From an uncultured bacterium (GTDB lineage Bacteria; Methylomirabilota; Methylomirabilia; Rokubacteriales; CSP1-6): DNA of 13,679 nt. The stretch spans positions 1 through 13,679 of the forward strand of contig CAMLFJ010000023.1 in NCBI GenBank assembly GCA_946479205.1, read 5' to 3'. Positions 1 through 8,432 of the stretch are shown here, piece by piece. Every line of letters starts with the position of its first letter. Within the stretch, counting starts at the first letter, position 1. The notes below the pieces were generated by a model that ran no database searches, was not told the DNA's origin, and saw only the letters and a program-made list of their open reading frames with translations. The position numbers and the translations under genes are program-made.

Positions 1-1
1 A

Positions 2-28
2 TGCGGGGGCCCAGAAATGGCCCCCGCA
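2..28 (+). promoter_or_regulatory. GC-rich hairpin enclosing the priA start codon
   Basis: TGCGGGGGCC (2-11) and GGCCCCCGCA (19-28) form a perfect 10-bp stem with a 7-base loop. The ATG at 17-19 lies at the loop/stem junction and the only purine-rich stretch that could act as a ribosome-binding site (GGGGG, 5-9) is in the left arm. It could restrict priA translation, be the end of an upstream terminator, or imply that the true start is TTG 59. No T-tract follows. Confidence 0.5.
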
Positions 29-1825
29 CTCCCCCAGTCGGCGGACACTCGTAGTCGCTTGATCGCGGACGTCGTCTTTGATATTCCGATCGACCACGCG
101 TTCTCGTACGTCGTTCCGCCGGGGCTGGTGGTTGCACCGGGGCAGCGGGTCGGCGCGCCGCTCCAGGGGCGCGCCCGGGTCGGCGTGGTGGTCGGGCTGC
201 GCGAGGGTGATGCGGCCGGGCTGAAGCCGCTCCAGCGCGCGGTGGAGCCGGTGCCCGTGCTCTCGGAGGCCGCGCTCGAGCTGGGACGCTGGGCGGCCGG
301 TGAGAGCCTGTCGTCGTGGGGCTCGACCCTCCTCTCCCTGCTGCCGCCGCCCCCGCGCGGCGCCGCCGCCGAGACGGTGTCGCCGCCCGCCGCGCCCGCG
401 CCCGGCCCACCGCGCCCGGCGGAGCTCTGGACGGACGAGGGGCGCGAGGATCGGCTCGTGGAGTGCCTGGAGCGCGAGCCCGGCACCGCGCTGCTCATCG
501 CGCCCGATCGCGAGGCGGCCGCGCGCTGGGCTCGGCGACTCGACGCCCCCCGGCTCGACAGCGGGGTGACCGAGGCCGAGCGCCGCCGGGCCTGGTTCGC
601 GGCGTCGCGCGGGCGCAGCCGGGTCGTGGTCGGCACGCGCTCGGCGCTGCTGGCGCCGTTGCCGCCCCCCGCGACGCTGGCCCTGATCGACGAGCACGAT
701 CCCGCCCACAAGCCGCCCGGCGCTCCGCGGCTGCATTCGCGCGACCTGCTGCGGCGGCGGGCCGAGCTCGACGGCAGCCGCCTTCTCATGCTCTCCGGCA
801 CGCCCTCGGCGGAGAGCTGGTGGCACGCACGCCAGGGCCGGATCCTCCGGCCGGAAGCCGCGCCCGCGACCTGGCCCCAGGTCCTCACCGCGGACACCCG
901 CGGCATCCTCCGCAATCATCCGCTCACCCTGCCGCTGACTCGCGCCATCGAGGACATGTCGCGGCAGGGCCGCCGCGCGGTCCTCATCGTCAGCCGGCGG
1001 GCGTCCGCGCTGGCCTGCGACGAGTGTGGCACGGTGGTGCGCTGCCCCGACTGCGGCGTGGCCCTGGCGCTCGGGCGCGACCGGAGCGCGCTGCGCTGCC
1101 CGCTCTGCGCGCGCGCGGAGACCCCACCCGATCACTGCCCGGCGTGCGGCGGCCATCGGCTCTCGCCGTTCGGCTGGGACCCCGAGCGCGTCCAGACCTC
1201 GGTGGTCCGGCGCTTCCCGCGTCTGACCGTCTCGCGCCAGAACCTCGAGGCCCAAGTCCTCATCGGCACGCCTGCGCTCCTGCGGGCCCTGCCCCGGCGC
1301 TCGGTGGGGTGCGTGGGCTTCGTCGCCCTCGACGGCCTGCTGCGGGTGCCCGATTTCCGCGCGGGCGAGCGCACCTGGCAACTCCTGTGGGCGGCCGCGG
1401 AATCCATCGCCCCGGCCGGCCGGCTCGTCATCCAGACGCAGCACCCCGAGCATTATGCGATCCGGGCGGTGCAGGCCCAGGATCACGCGACCTTCTACGA
1501 GGAGGAGCTCAAGTTCCGGGCCGAGCTGGGCTACCCGCCCTACCGCCGGCTCGCCGAGATCTCGGCTCGGGGCCGGGAGGATGGCCCGGTCCGGGCCCTC
1601 GCCGCGGAGTGCGCGGCGGCTCTGCGGGGCATCGGGGGCCTGACGGTCTACCCGCCCGCCTCGGTCACTCCCCCGCGCGGACGCAACAGCCGGTGGCGCT
1701 TCGTGATCAAGGGGCCGGCCGAGCTGCCGCGGCTCCTGGCGCCCGCGCTCGAGCCCTTCCTCGGGCGGCGACGGCGCGCGAGCGGTATGGTAGAAGTAGA
1801 GATGGATCCGCAATCCAACGGCTGA
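17..1825 (+). CDS. priA: PriA-like primosomal protein N', helicase motifs degenerate
   Basis: PriA recognises stalled forks and recruits the replisome for restart. This 602-aa protein is shorter than E. coli PriA (about 730 aa). Residues 15-60 match the 3'-DNA-end binding domain (IADVVFDIPIDHAFSY). A Pro/Ala linker (about 108-135) stands where a winged-helix domain is expected. In the helicase core GTRSALLAP (206-214), a weakened DEAH-type motif IDEHD (224-228) and SGTPSAES (260-267) remain, but the Walker A GxTGSGKTE motif before residue 160 is absent. Eight zinc-binding cysteines are intact (334, 337, 343, 346, 361, 364, 374, 377). Motif V reads GTPALLRA and motif VI AAESIAPAGR (460-469) instead of QVAGRAGR. 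The C-terminal PPYRRLAEI block is present. Known actinobacterial PriA proteins also lack helicase motifs. I infer a DNA-binding scaffold without ATPase activity. ATG 17 lies in a hairpin; TTG 59 is an alternative start. def follows after 23 bases. Confidence 0.88.
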   Translation: MAPALPQSADTRSRLIADVVFDIPIDHAFSYVVPPGLVVAPGQRVGAPLQGRARVGVVVGLREGDAAGLKPLQRAVEPVPVLSEAALELGRWAAGESLSSWGSTLLSLLPPPPRGAAAETVSPPAAPAPGPPRPAELWTDEGREDRLVECLEREPGTALLIAPDREAAARWARRLDAPRLDSGVTEAERRRAWFAASRGRSRVVVGTRSALLAPLPPPATLALIDEHDPAHKPPGAPRLHSRDLLRRRAELDGSRLLMLSGTPSAESWWHARQGRILRPEAAPATWPQVLTADTRGILRNHPLTLPLTRAIEDMSRQGRRAVLIVSRRASALACDECGTVVRCPDCGVALALGRDRSALRCPLCARAETPPDHCPACGGHRLSPFGWDPERVQTSVVRRFPRLTVSRQNLEAQVLIGTPALLRALPRRSVGCVGFVALDGLLRVPDFRAGERTWQLLWAAAESIAPAGRLVIQTQHPEHYAIRAVQAQDHATFYEEELKFRAELGYPPYRRLAEISARGREDGPVRALAAECAAALRGIGGLTVYPPASVTPPRGRNSRWRFVIKGPAELPRLLAPALEPFLGRRRRASGMVEVEMDPQSNG

Positions 1826-1848
1826 CCGCCCGGAAAGGAGACGAGACA

Positions 1849-2370
1849 GTGGCATTGCTGACGGTGAGGCTCTACGGCGACCCGGTCCTGCGTCAGGTGG
1901 CGACCCCGGTGCGCGAAATCACCGCCGAGATCAAGCAGATCATCGCCGACATGACCGAGACCATGTGGCACCAGGTCGGCATCGGGCTCGCCGCGCCCCA
2001 GGTCGGGCTGCCGCACCGCATCCTGGTGATGGACGACGGCAAGGGCGGCGCGCAGACCCTGATCAATCCGGAGATCGAGAGCCGCAGCGGGACGATCCGC
2101 GAGGAAGAGGGCTGCCTGTCGCTCCCGGGAATCTTCGGCGTGGTCGAGCGCAGCAAGACGATCACCGTCCGGGCGATGGACGGGGACGGCAAGCCGGTCT
2201 CGCTCGAGGCCACCGGGCTCAGGGCCCGGATCATCCAGCACGAGCTGGACCACCTCGACGGCGTGCTCTTCATCGACCGGCTGCCCCCGGTGACGCGGGA
2301 CCGCATCAAGAAGAAGATCCAGAAGGAAGGCTTCCCCAAGGAGACGGGGAACCACGCCTTCGCGCTCTAG
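1849..2370 (+). CDS. def: Peptide deformylase
   Basis: Removes the formyl group from the N-terminal Met of nascent proteins at the ribosome exit, using a metal-dependent hydrolase fold. The 173-aa product has the three family motifs in order: GIGLAAPQVG (44-53), EEGCLS (86-91, metal ligand Cys89) and HELDHLDG (131-138, metal ligands His131 and His135, catalytic Glu132). Length matches the usual 165-190 aa. The GTG start at 1849 is set by AAAGGAG at 1834-1840 with 8 bases of spacing; the frame stays open far upstream, but that part overlaps priA and is not protein-like. It lies between priA and fmt, the standard bacterial order, and pairs functionally with fmt. The C-terminal tail (151-173) is Lys-rich. 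Confidence 0.97.
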   Translation: MALLTVRLYGDPVLRQVATPVREITAEIKQIIADMTETMWHQVGIGLAAPQVGLPHRILVMDDGKGGAQTLINPEIESRSGTIREEEGCLSLPGIFGVVERSKTITVRAMDGDGKPVSLEATGLRARIIQHELDHLDGVLFIDRLPPVTRDRIKKKIQKEGFPKETGNHAFAL

Positions 2371-2380
2371 CGAGACCCGG

Positions 2381-3349
2381 CTGCGCGTCCTGTTCTACGG
2401 CACGCCGGCCTTCGCCCTGCCCACGCTCGACGCGCTCCTGGTGCGCCACCAGGTCGTGGCGGTGATCACCCAGCCCGACCGGCCGGCGGGCCGCGGCCGC
2501 GCCGTGACGCCCTCGCCGGTGAAGCAGCGCGCGCTCGCCGCCGCGGTGCCCGTCCTGCAGCCGCCCCGGCTCCGCGACGCGGGCTGGCCCGAACGCCTGG
2601 CCGAATACCGGGCCGACGTGGCGGTGGTCGCCGCCTACGGCCAGATCCTGCCCAAGGCGGTGCTCGACGTGCCGGTTCACGGCTCCATCAACGTCCACGG
2701 CTCGCTGCTGCCCCGCTACCGCGGCGCGGCGCCGATCGCCTGGGCCATCATGCGCGGCGAGACGGAGACCGGGATCACCACGTTCCAGATGGACCCGGGG
2801 ATGGACACCGGCGACATGCTCCTGACCGAGGCGACCGCGATCGGCTCCGAGGAAACCGCCGGCGAGCTCTCCGCGCGACTGGCGGAGATCGGCGCGCGGC
2901 TCCTGTTGCGGACGCTCGAGGACGTCGCCACGCTGCCGCGCAGCCCACAGGACCACGCGCAGGCCACGCTCGCCCCACGGCTCAAGAAGGAGGACGGCTG
3001 GCTCCGTCCCGCGGAGCCCGCGCGCGATCTCGTCAACCGGGTGCGGGGCTGCAACCCGTGGCCGGGCGCCGCGCTCCTCACGCCGGCCGGCCGGCTCCTG
3101 ATCTGGCGCGCGACCGCGCTGGCCGTGCCCGGCGTCATCGCGCCGCCGGGCACCCTCATCTCCGCTCCCCTTCCCCTCTCCCCTCAGGGGAGAGGGCAGG
3201 GTGAGGGGCCCCTCGCCGTCACCACCGGCGACGGCCTGTTCCTCCCGCTCGAGGTCCAGCCGGAGAACCGCAAGGCGATGCGGTGGGCCGACTTCCTCCG
3301 CGGCGCGCGCCTGGCCGCGGGTGCTCGCGTCGGCGAGCCTGCGCCGTGA
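2381..3349 (+). CDS. fmt: Methionyl-tRNA formyltransferase with palindrome-encoded insert
   Basis: Formylates Met-tRNA(fMet) from 10-formyl-tetrahydrofolate. From codon 2381 the protein begins MRVLFYGTPAFALPTLDALL, the expected family N-terminus, and is 322 aa (E. coli 315). That codon is CTG, and no ATG, GTG or TTG exists in frame upstream; the first is GTG 2441, which would delete the start of the Rossmann fold. I therefore infer a CTG start, 10 bases after the def stop, with no clear Shine-Dalgarno. The catalytic set is Asn104 and His106 in SINVHGSLLPRYRG, plus Asp142 in MDTGDM. The C-terminal tRNA-binding domain contains NPWPGA (225-230) and ends QPENRKAMRWADFLRG. Between them residues 260-277 (ISAPLPLSPQGRGQGEGP) are encoded by a palindromic repeat and look unlike Fmt. 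The stop overlaps the rsmB start (GTGA). Confidence 0.95.
   Translation: MRVLFYGTPAFALPTLDALLVRHQVVAVITQPDRPAGRGRAVTPSPVKQRALAAAVPVLQPPRLRDAGWPERLAEYRADVAVVAAYGQILPKAVLDVPVHGSINVHGSLLPRYRGAAPIAWAIMRGETETGITTFQMDPGMDTGDMLLTEATAIGSEETAGELSARLAEIGARLLLRTLEDVATLPRSPQDHAQATLAPRLKKEDGWLRPAEPARDLVNRVRGCNPWPGAALLTPAGRLLIWRATALAVPGVIAPPGTLISAPLPLSPQGRGQGEGPLAVTTGDGLFLPLEVQPENRKAMRWADFLRGARLAAGARVGEPAP
3163..3208. repeat. Palindromic repeat inserted in frame in fmt
   Basis: A core perfect 10-bp stem, CCCTCTCCCC (3174-3183) with GGGGAGAGGG (3187-3196), closes a TCA loop. Flanking CTCCCCTTCC and GGGTGAGGGG extend an imperfect palindrome. Its pyrimidine-run/purine-run composition is unlike the surrounding codons. 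Translated here it gives LPLSPQGRGQGEG, a low-complexity peptide of the kind made by dispersed REP-like palindromes in high-GC genomes. The insert keeps the frame. Only one copy is visible in this window, so dispersal is inferred. Confidence 0.75.
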
Positions 3350-4704
3350 GCCCGATCCTCAAGGCGGGGCCGGTCTCCCAGGCGCGCTACGAGGCGCTCC
3401 ACATCCTGGTCCGCGTCGAGCGGGACCGCGCGTTCGCCGATCTCGCGCTCGAGGCGGCGCTCGATCGCGCGCACCTCGACGCGCGCGACGCGGGGCTCTG
3501 CACCGAGATCGTCTACGGCACGCTGCGCTGGCGCCGGCACCTGGACTGGCGCCTCACCCCCCATCTCAACCGCCCGCTCGCCAAGCTCGACCCCTGGGTG
3601 CGCGCGGTATTGCGCCTCACCGCGTACCAGCTCCTCTTTCTCGATCGCGTGCCGCGCTGGGCCGCGGTGGACGAGGCGGTGAGCATCGCGCGGCTCAAGT
3701 CGCGCAACCCGGGCCCCGCGGAGTTCGTCAACGCGGTGCTGCGCGCCCTCACGCGGGCCCCGGCCGCGCCCCGGCCGCCCGGCGATCCGGTCGAGGCGGC
3801 CGCGATCCGCTGGTCGTTCCCCGACTGGATGGCCGCGCGCTGGATCGCCCGCTACGGGCTGGAGGACGCGGAGCGGCTCATGGCGGGGCTGAACGAGCGC
3901 CCGCCCGTGACCATCCGCGCGAACACCCTCCGCATCTCCCGCGAAGACCTCGCGACCCGGCTCCGCGACGAGGAGCTGGCCGATACCGATCCCACCGCGC
4001 TCGCGCCCGACGGCCTCATCGTCCGCCGGGGCGGCGTCGGGCGCTGGGCCGCCTTCGCGTCCGGCTGGTGCGTGATCCAGGACGAGGCGTCCATGCTGAT
4101 CGCGCGCCTGCTGGATCCGCAGCCGGGCGAGCTGATCGCGGACACGTGCGCCGCGCCCGGGACCAAGACCACCCACCTGGCGCAGCTCATGGGCAACCGC
4201 GGCCGCATCATCGCCATGGATCCGCATGCGGGACGCCTCGGGCTCCTGACCAAGGCGGTGTCCCGGCTCGGCGTCTCCATCGTCGAGGCGCACGCGGGCG
4301 GCGTGGCCTCGGTGTCGGGCCGCTGGAAGGGCCGCTGCGACCGGGTGCTGGTGGACGCGCCGTGCTCGAACCTCGGCGTGCTGCGCCGCAATCCCGACGT
4401 GAAGTGGAAGCGCGAGGAGACGGAGCTCGGCCGGCTCGCCGAGAAGCAGCGGGGCATTCTCACCGCGGCGGCCACGCTCGCCAAGCCGGGCGGGCGCCTC
4501 GTCTACGCCACCTGCTCGCTCGAGCCGGAGGAGAACGACGCGGTGGTGCAGGGCTTCCTCGACGAGCATCCCGACTGGAGCGTGGATGCGCCCGCGACCT
4601 TCCCGGTCGCGCCCGACGCGGGCGGCGTGATCCGATGCCTCCCCCACGTCCACGGCACCGACGGCTTCACCGCGGTGCGGCTGATCCGGTGGCCGCGGCC
4701 CTGA
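3346..4704 (+). CDS. rsmB: 16S rRNA (cytosine-967-C5)-methyltransferase RsmB
   Basis: Methylates a cytosine of 16S rRNA (C967 in E. coli) using S-adenosylmethionine. The 452-aa product (E. coli 429) has an N-terminal NusB-like RNA-binding domain (about 12-140, with TEIVYGTLRWRRHLDW and FVNAVLRAL) and a C-terminal Rossmann methyltransferase domain. SAM motif I is DTCAAPGTKTTHLA (266-279); the usual AAPGGKT has Thr in place of the second Gly. Motif IV is DAPCSNLGVLRRNPD (337-351, Cys340), and motif VI is YATCSLEPEEN (387-397, catalytic Cys390). The GTG start at 3346 overlaps the fmt stop by four bases, so translation is probably coupled. The open frame extends upstream to 3283, but that part is the Arg-rich shadow of fmt. 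priA-def-fmt-rsmB is a common bacterial order. Confidence 0.96.
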   Translation: MSPILKAGPVSQARYEALHILVRVERDRAFADLALEAALDRAHLDARDAGLCTEIVYGTLRWRRHLDWRLTPHLNRPLAKLDPWVRAVLRLTAYQLLFLDRVPRWAAVDEAVSIARLKSRNPGPAEFVNAVLRALTRAPAAPRPPGDPVEAAAIRWSFPDWMAARWIARYGLEDAERLMAGLNERPPVTIRANTLRISREDLATRLRDEELADTDPTALAPDGLIVRRGGVGRWAAFASGWCVIQDEASMLIARLLDPQPGELIADTCAAPGTKTTHLAQLMGNRGRIIAMDPHAGRLGLLTKAVSRLGVSIVEAHAGGVASVSGRWKGRCDRVLVDAPCSNLGVLRRNPDVKWKREETELGRLAEKQRGILTAAATLAKPGGRLVYATCSLEPEENDAVVQGFLDEHPDWSVDAPATFPVAPDAGGVIRCLPHVHGTDGFTAVRLIRWPRP

Positions 4705-4750
4705 CCCGCCCTTTGCGGCCCTCGGCGCTTTGGAGTAAGGTCGTCGCATC

Positions 4751-5410
4751 ATGAAGATCGCGCCCAGCATCCTGTCCGCCGACTTCGCCGCGCTCGGCGA
4801 GGCCATCGCGCGGGTGGAGGCGGCCGGCGCGGACCTGCTCCACGTGGACGTCATGGACGGGCACTTCGTGCCGAACCTCACCATCGGGCCACCGGTGATC
4901 GAGTCCATCCGGAAGCGGACGCGCCTGCCGCTCGACGTGCACCTGATGATCGAGGAGCCCGAGCGCTGGGTGGAGACCTACGTGAAGGCCGGTGCCGACT
5001 ACGTCACGGTGCACGTCGAGGCGTCCGCCCACCTGGAGCGGACGCTCGCCTTGATCCGGGAAGCGGGGGCCCGGGCCGGCGCCGCGCTCAACCCCTCCAC
5101 CCCGCCCGAGGTCCTCCAGTACGTGCTGGACGACCTGGACCTGGTCCTGGTCATGTCGGTCAACCCCGGCTTCGGCGGTCAGTCGTTCATCCCCAGCGCC
5201 TACGAGAAGATCCGGCGCCTGCGGGCGATGCTCGCCGGCCGGCCGGGGCTGGTCTCGGTCGATGGCGGCGTCAAGGCCGACAATGCCGGGGCGCTCGCTC
5301 TGGCCGGGGCCGGCGTGCTGGTGGCCGGCTCCGCCATTTTCGGCGCCCCCGATCCGGGCGCCGCGCTGGTCGCCCTGCGGAGTGCGTCGGAAGTACCGAG
5401 AAGGGCTTGA
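4751..5410 (+). CDS. rpe: Ribulose-phosphate 3-epimerase
   Basis: Interconverts ribulose 5-phosphate and xylulose 5-phosphate in the pentose phosphate or Calvin pathways in the cytoplasm. The 219-aa TIM barrel begins MKIAPSILSADFAALGEAI, as in the family. Metal and catalytic residues are visible: His31 and Asp33 in LHVDVMDGHFVPN, His64 in LDVHLMI, and Asp171 in SVDGGVKADN. The phosphate-binding segments MSVNPGFGGQSF (135-146) and AGSAIFG (192-198) are intact. The ATG at 4751 has TAAGG (4736-4740) at 10-base spacing. The same bases, TAAGGT with TTGCGG 17 bases upstream (4713-4718), also resemble a promoter, so the gene may have its own transcript; these readings cannot be separated here. rpe lies near rsmB in many bacteria. 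The last 10 residues are not conserved. Confidence 0.97.
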   Translation: MKIAPSILSADFAALGEAIARVEAAGADLLHVDVMDGHFVPNLTIGPPVIESIRKRTRLPLDVHLMIEEPERWVETYVKAGADYVTVHVEASAHLERTLALIREAGARAGAALNPSTPPEVLQYVLDDLDLVLVMSVNPGFGGQSFIPSAYEKIRRLRAMLAGRPGLVSVDGGVKADNAGALALAGAGVLVAGSAIFGAPDPGAALVALRSASEVPRRA

Positions 5411-5435
5411 CTTTTTCCGGCCTCGTCAGTATCCT
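5407..5435 (+). promoter_or_regulatory. Sigma70-type promoter for the ffh operon
   Basis: TTGACT (5407-5412, 5/6 to the -35 consensus) is separated by exactly 17 bases from TATCCT (5430-5435, 4/6 to the -10 consensus, including the key T-A-T and final T). The -35 overlaps the rpe stop codon. The predicted start near 5442 gives a leader of about 34 bases before ffh. The AT-rich patch is conspicuous in this GC-rich sequence. Confidence 0.68.
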
Positions 5436-5475
5436 TTAGCGTTTCCACAAACCTGTCCCCTGGCGGTAGAACTCG

Positions 5476-6819
<1,344 letters not shown>

Positions 6820-6865
6820 GCCCCGGACCACGCAGCATCACGACAACCGAACAGAGAGGTGACCA

Positions 6866-7126
6866 GTGGCGGTGCACATCAGGCTGAGACGGACGGGAAC
6901 GACGCGGAAGCCGGCCTACCGCGTCGTGGTGGCGGACTCGCGCGCGGCGCGGGACGGCAAGTTCATCGAGGTGCTCGGGCACTACAACCCGCTCACGGAG
7001 CCGCCGACCATCAAGATCGAGGTCGACAAGGCCCAGGCCTGGATCGACAAGGGGGCCCAGCCCTCCAATACCGTCAAGAATCTGCTGGCGCGGGCGCGGA
7101 AGGCCGCGGGCGCGGTCAAGGCGTAG
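6866..7126 (+). CDS. rpsP: 30S ribosomal protein S16
   Basis: A small-subunit protein that binds 16S rRNA and aids 30S assembly. The 86-aa product begins [20 protein letters not shown] and contains [22 protein letters not shown], both diagnostic of S16. Length is normal (80-90 aa). The GTG start at 6866 follows GAGAGGTGA (6854-6862) within 46 bases of the ffh stop. No separate promoter or leader structure is visible, so it is probably co-transcribed with ffh. The gene for the KH-domain protein KhpA, which often follows rpsP, is absent: rimM begins only 26 bases later. Confidence 0.97.
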   Translation: MAVHIRLRRTGTTRKPAYRVVVADSRAARDGKFIEVLGHYNPLTEPPTIKIEVDKAQAWIDKGAQPSNTVKNLLARARKAAGAVKA

Positions 7127-7139
7127 CGGATCAGGTGAC

Positions 7140-7144
7140 GGGAG
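7140..7144 (+). promoter_or_regulatory. Ribosome-binding site that decides the rimM start
   Basis: GGGAG lies 8 bases before GTG 7153 and favours that codon over the in-frame GTG at 7135, which has only a weak upstream purine stretch. The protein from 7153 ([16 protein letters not shown]) also fits the family N-terminus better. Confidence 0.6.
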
Positions 7145-7152
7145 CGCCCCTC

Positions 7153-7656
7153 GTGACGATCGGCCTAGTGCTGCGGCCCTACGGGCTCCGCGGCGAGGTC
7201 AAGGTGCGTCCCCTCACCGACCGGCCGCGCGAGCGGTTCAAGGCGCACATGTCGTGCACGCTGTGGGAGCCCGTCGGAGATCGGCGGGAGCCGTGCCGCA
7301 TCGCCGCGTGCCGCTTCGAGCGAGACACCGTCTATCTCCGGATGGACGGTGTGGATTCCCCGGAGGCGGCACGGCGGTTCTGTGGGCGCTTGCTCGCGGT
7401 GGGCCGGGACGAGGCCCTGCCTCCCGTGGAAGGCAGCTTCTATCCGTGGGAGCTCGAGGGCGCGGTGGTCGAGACGCGCGACGGGCGCGAGGTGGGCCGC
7501 TTCGCGGGCGTGGAGCCGGGCGCCCAGGAGCTGTGGCTGGTCGACGACGGCACCCGCCGGCGACTCATCCCGGCGGTGCCCGAGATCATCGTGGAGGTCA
7601 GCGTGGCGGATCGCCGGATCGTGATCGATCCGCCGGAAGGGCTGCTCGACCTGTGA
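7153..7656 (+). CDS. rimM: Ribosome maturation factor RimM
   Basis: Binds S19 and helps mature the 3' domain (head) of the 30S subunit. The 167-aa product has an N-terminal RimM barrel starting [22 protein letters not shown], the typical G-x-hydrophobic-x-x-P-x-G-x-x-G-E-V signature. A C-terminal PRC-barrel starts at [11 protein letters not shown] (97-107), passes through [13 protein letters not shown] and ends in [11 protein letters not shown]. Length matches the family (165-185 aa). GTG 7135 would add six residues and is a possible alternative. The stop overlaps the trmD start by four bases (GTGA), which suggests translational coupling and keeps the usual rimM-trmD pair. Confidence 0.95.
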   Translation: MTIGLVLRPYGLRGEVKVRPLTDRPRERFKAHMSCTLWEPVGDRREPCRIAACRFERDTVYLRMDGVDSPEAARRFCGRLLAVGRDEALPPVEGSFYPWELEGAVVETRDGREVGRFAGVEPGAQELWLVDDGTRRRLIPAVPEIIVEVSVADRRIVIDPPEGLLDL

Positions 7657-8408
7657 GGATCGACATCGTGACCCTGTTCCCGGGGATGCTGGAGGCGCCG
7701 CTCGCCGAGTCCATCCTGGGCCGGGCTCGGGCGCGTGGCCTCGTGGACATCCGCGTGCACGACCTCCGGGAGCACGCGACCGGGCGGCACCGGGTGACCG
7801 ACGAGCCGCCCTTCGGCGGCGGCGGCGGCATGATCCTCAAGCCGGAGCCGCTGGCCGGGGCTATCGGAGCCCTGCGGGCGGCTGGCTCGGCCCCCGCCCA
7901 CGTGATCCTGCTGGGCCCGGCCGGCCGTCGCTTCAGCCAGGTGGTGGCGCGGGAGATGGCCCGCCGGCCCCACCTGGTGCTCGTGTGCGGCCGCTACGAG
8001 GGCGTGGACGAGCGGGTGAGCGAGCAGCTCGTGGACGAGGAGCTGTCCATCGGCGACTACGTGCTGACCGGAGGCGAGCCGGCGGCCCTGGTGGTGGCGG
8101 ACGCGGTCACGCGCCTGCTGCCCGGGGTGCTGGGCGACGAGGAGGCGGCCGCGCGCGATTCCTTCGCGCGGGGGCTGCTCGAGCACCCGCAGTACACGCG
8201 GCCCGAGGTCTTTCGCGGTGCGGTGGTGCCCGAGGTGCTGCGCTCGGGTGATCACGGCCGCATCGCCCGCTGGCGCACCCTGATGTCGCTGTGGCGCACG
8301 TGGCAGCGCCGGCCGGATCTCCTGGAGACCGCCGACCTCACTCCGGAAGAGCAGAAGTGGACCGACGCGTTCCGGCAGGGCCGGACCCCGGCGGATCTCC
8401 TGGACTAA
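7653..8408 (+). CDS. trmD: tRNA (guanine-37-N1)-methyltransferase TrmD
   Basis: Makes m1G37 next to the anticodon, which prevents +1 frameshifting. The 251-aa SPOUT enzyme (E. coli 255) starts [16 protein letters not shown]. Family motifs are [14 protein letters not shown] (53-66), [12 protein letters not shown] (110-121, Cys112 in V-C-G) and the trefoil-knot SAM loop [11 protein letters not shown] (132-142). Arg154 and Asp169, equivalent in position to the E. coli catalytic pair, are present in AVTRLLPG and RDSF. The C-terminal DNA/tRNA-binding tail has PEVLRSGDH and PDLL. The GTG start at 7653 overlaps the rimM stop. The frame is open upstream to 7254, but that part is a non-conserved shadow of rimM. 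Confidence 0.98.
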   Translation: MRIDIVTLFPGMLEAPLAESILGRARARGLVDIRVHDLREHATGRHRVTDEPPFGGGGGMILKPEPLAGAIGALRAAGSAPAHVILLGPAGRRFSQVVAREMARRPHLVLVCGRYEGVDERVSEQLVDEELSIGDYVLTGGEPAALVVADAVTRLLPGVLGDEEAAARDSFARGLLEHPQYTRPEVFRGAVVPEVLRSGDHGRIARWRTLMSLWRTWQRRPDLLETADLTPEEQKWTDAFRQGRTPADLLD

Positions 8409-8432
8409 TCATCGAGCAAGGAGCGTCAGATC

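Noticed and set aside
440..560. A frameshift hiding a PriA Walker A motif
   Set aside because: Neither of the other two forward frames encodes a GxxGxGKT-like string here, and the frame is continuous on both sides with conserved PriA segments.
316..1848. Long forward open frame overlapping priA and running into def
   Set aside because: Its translation is Arg/Ala/Pro-rich low complexity, typical of a shadow in GC-rich DNA. Only the part from 1849 is a real protein (def).
3174..3196. Intrinsic terminator inside fmt
   Set aside because: The stem is strong but is followed by GC-rich coding sequence with no T-run, and the fmt frame continues to its conserved C-terminus.
3184..4908. 574-codon open frame on the minus strand
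   Set aside because: Antisense to fmt, rsmB and rpe, with no recognisable domain and a composition typical of the reverse strand of GC-rich genes.
7135..7656. rimM starting at GTG 7135
   Set aside because: Possible, but GTG 7153 has a better Shine-Dalgarno (GGGAG, 8 bases away) and a more typical N-terminus.
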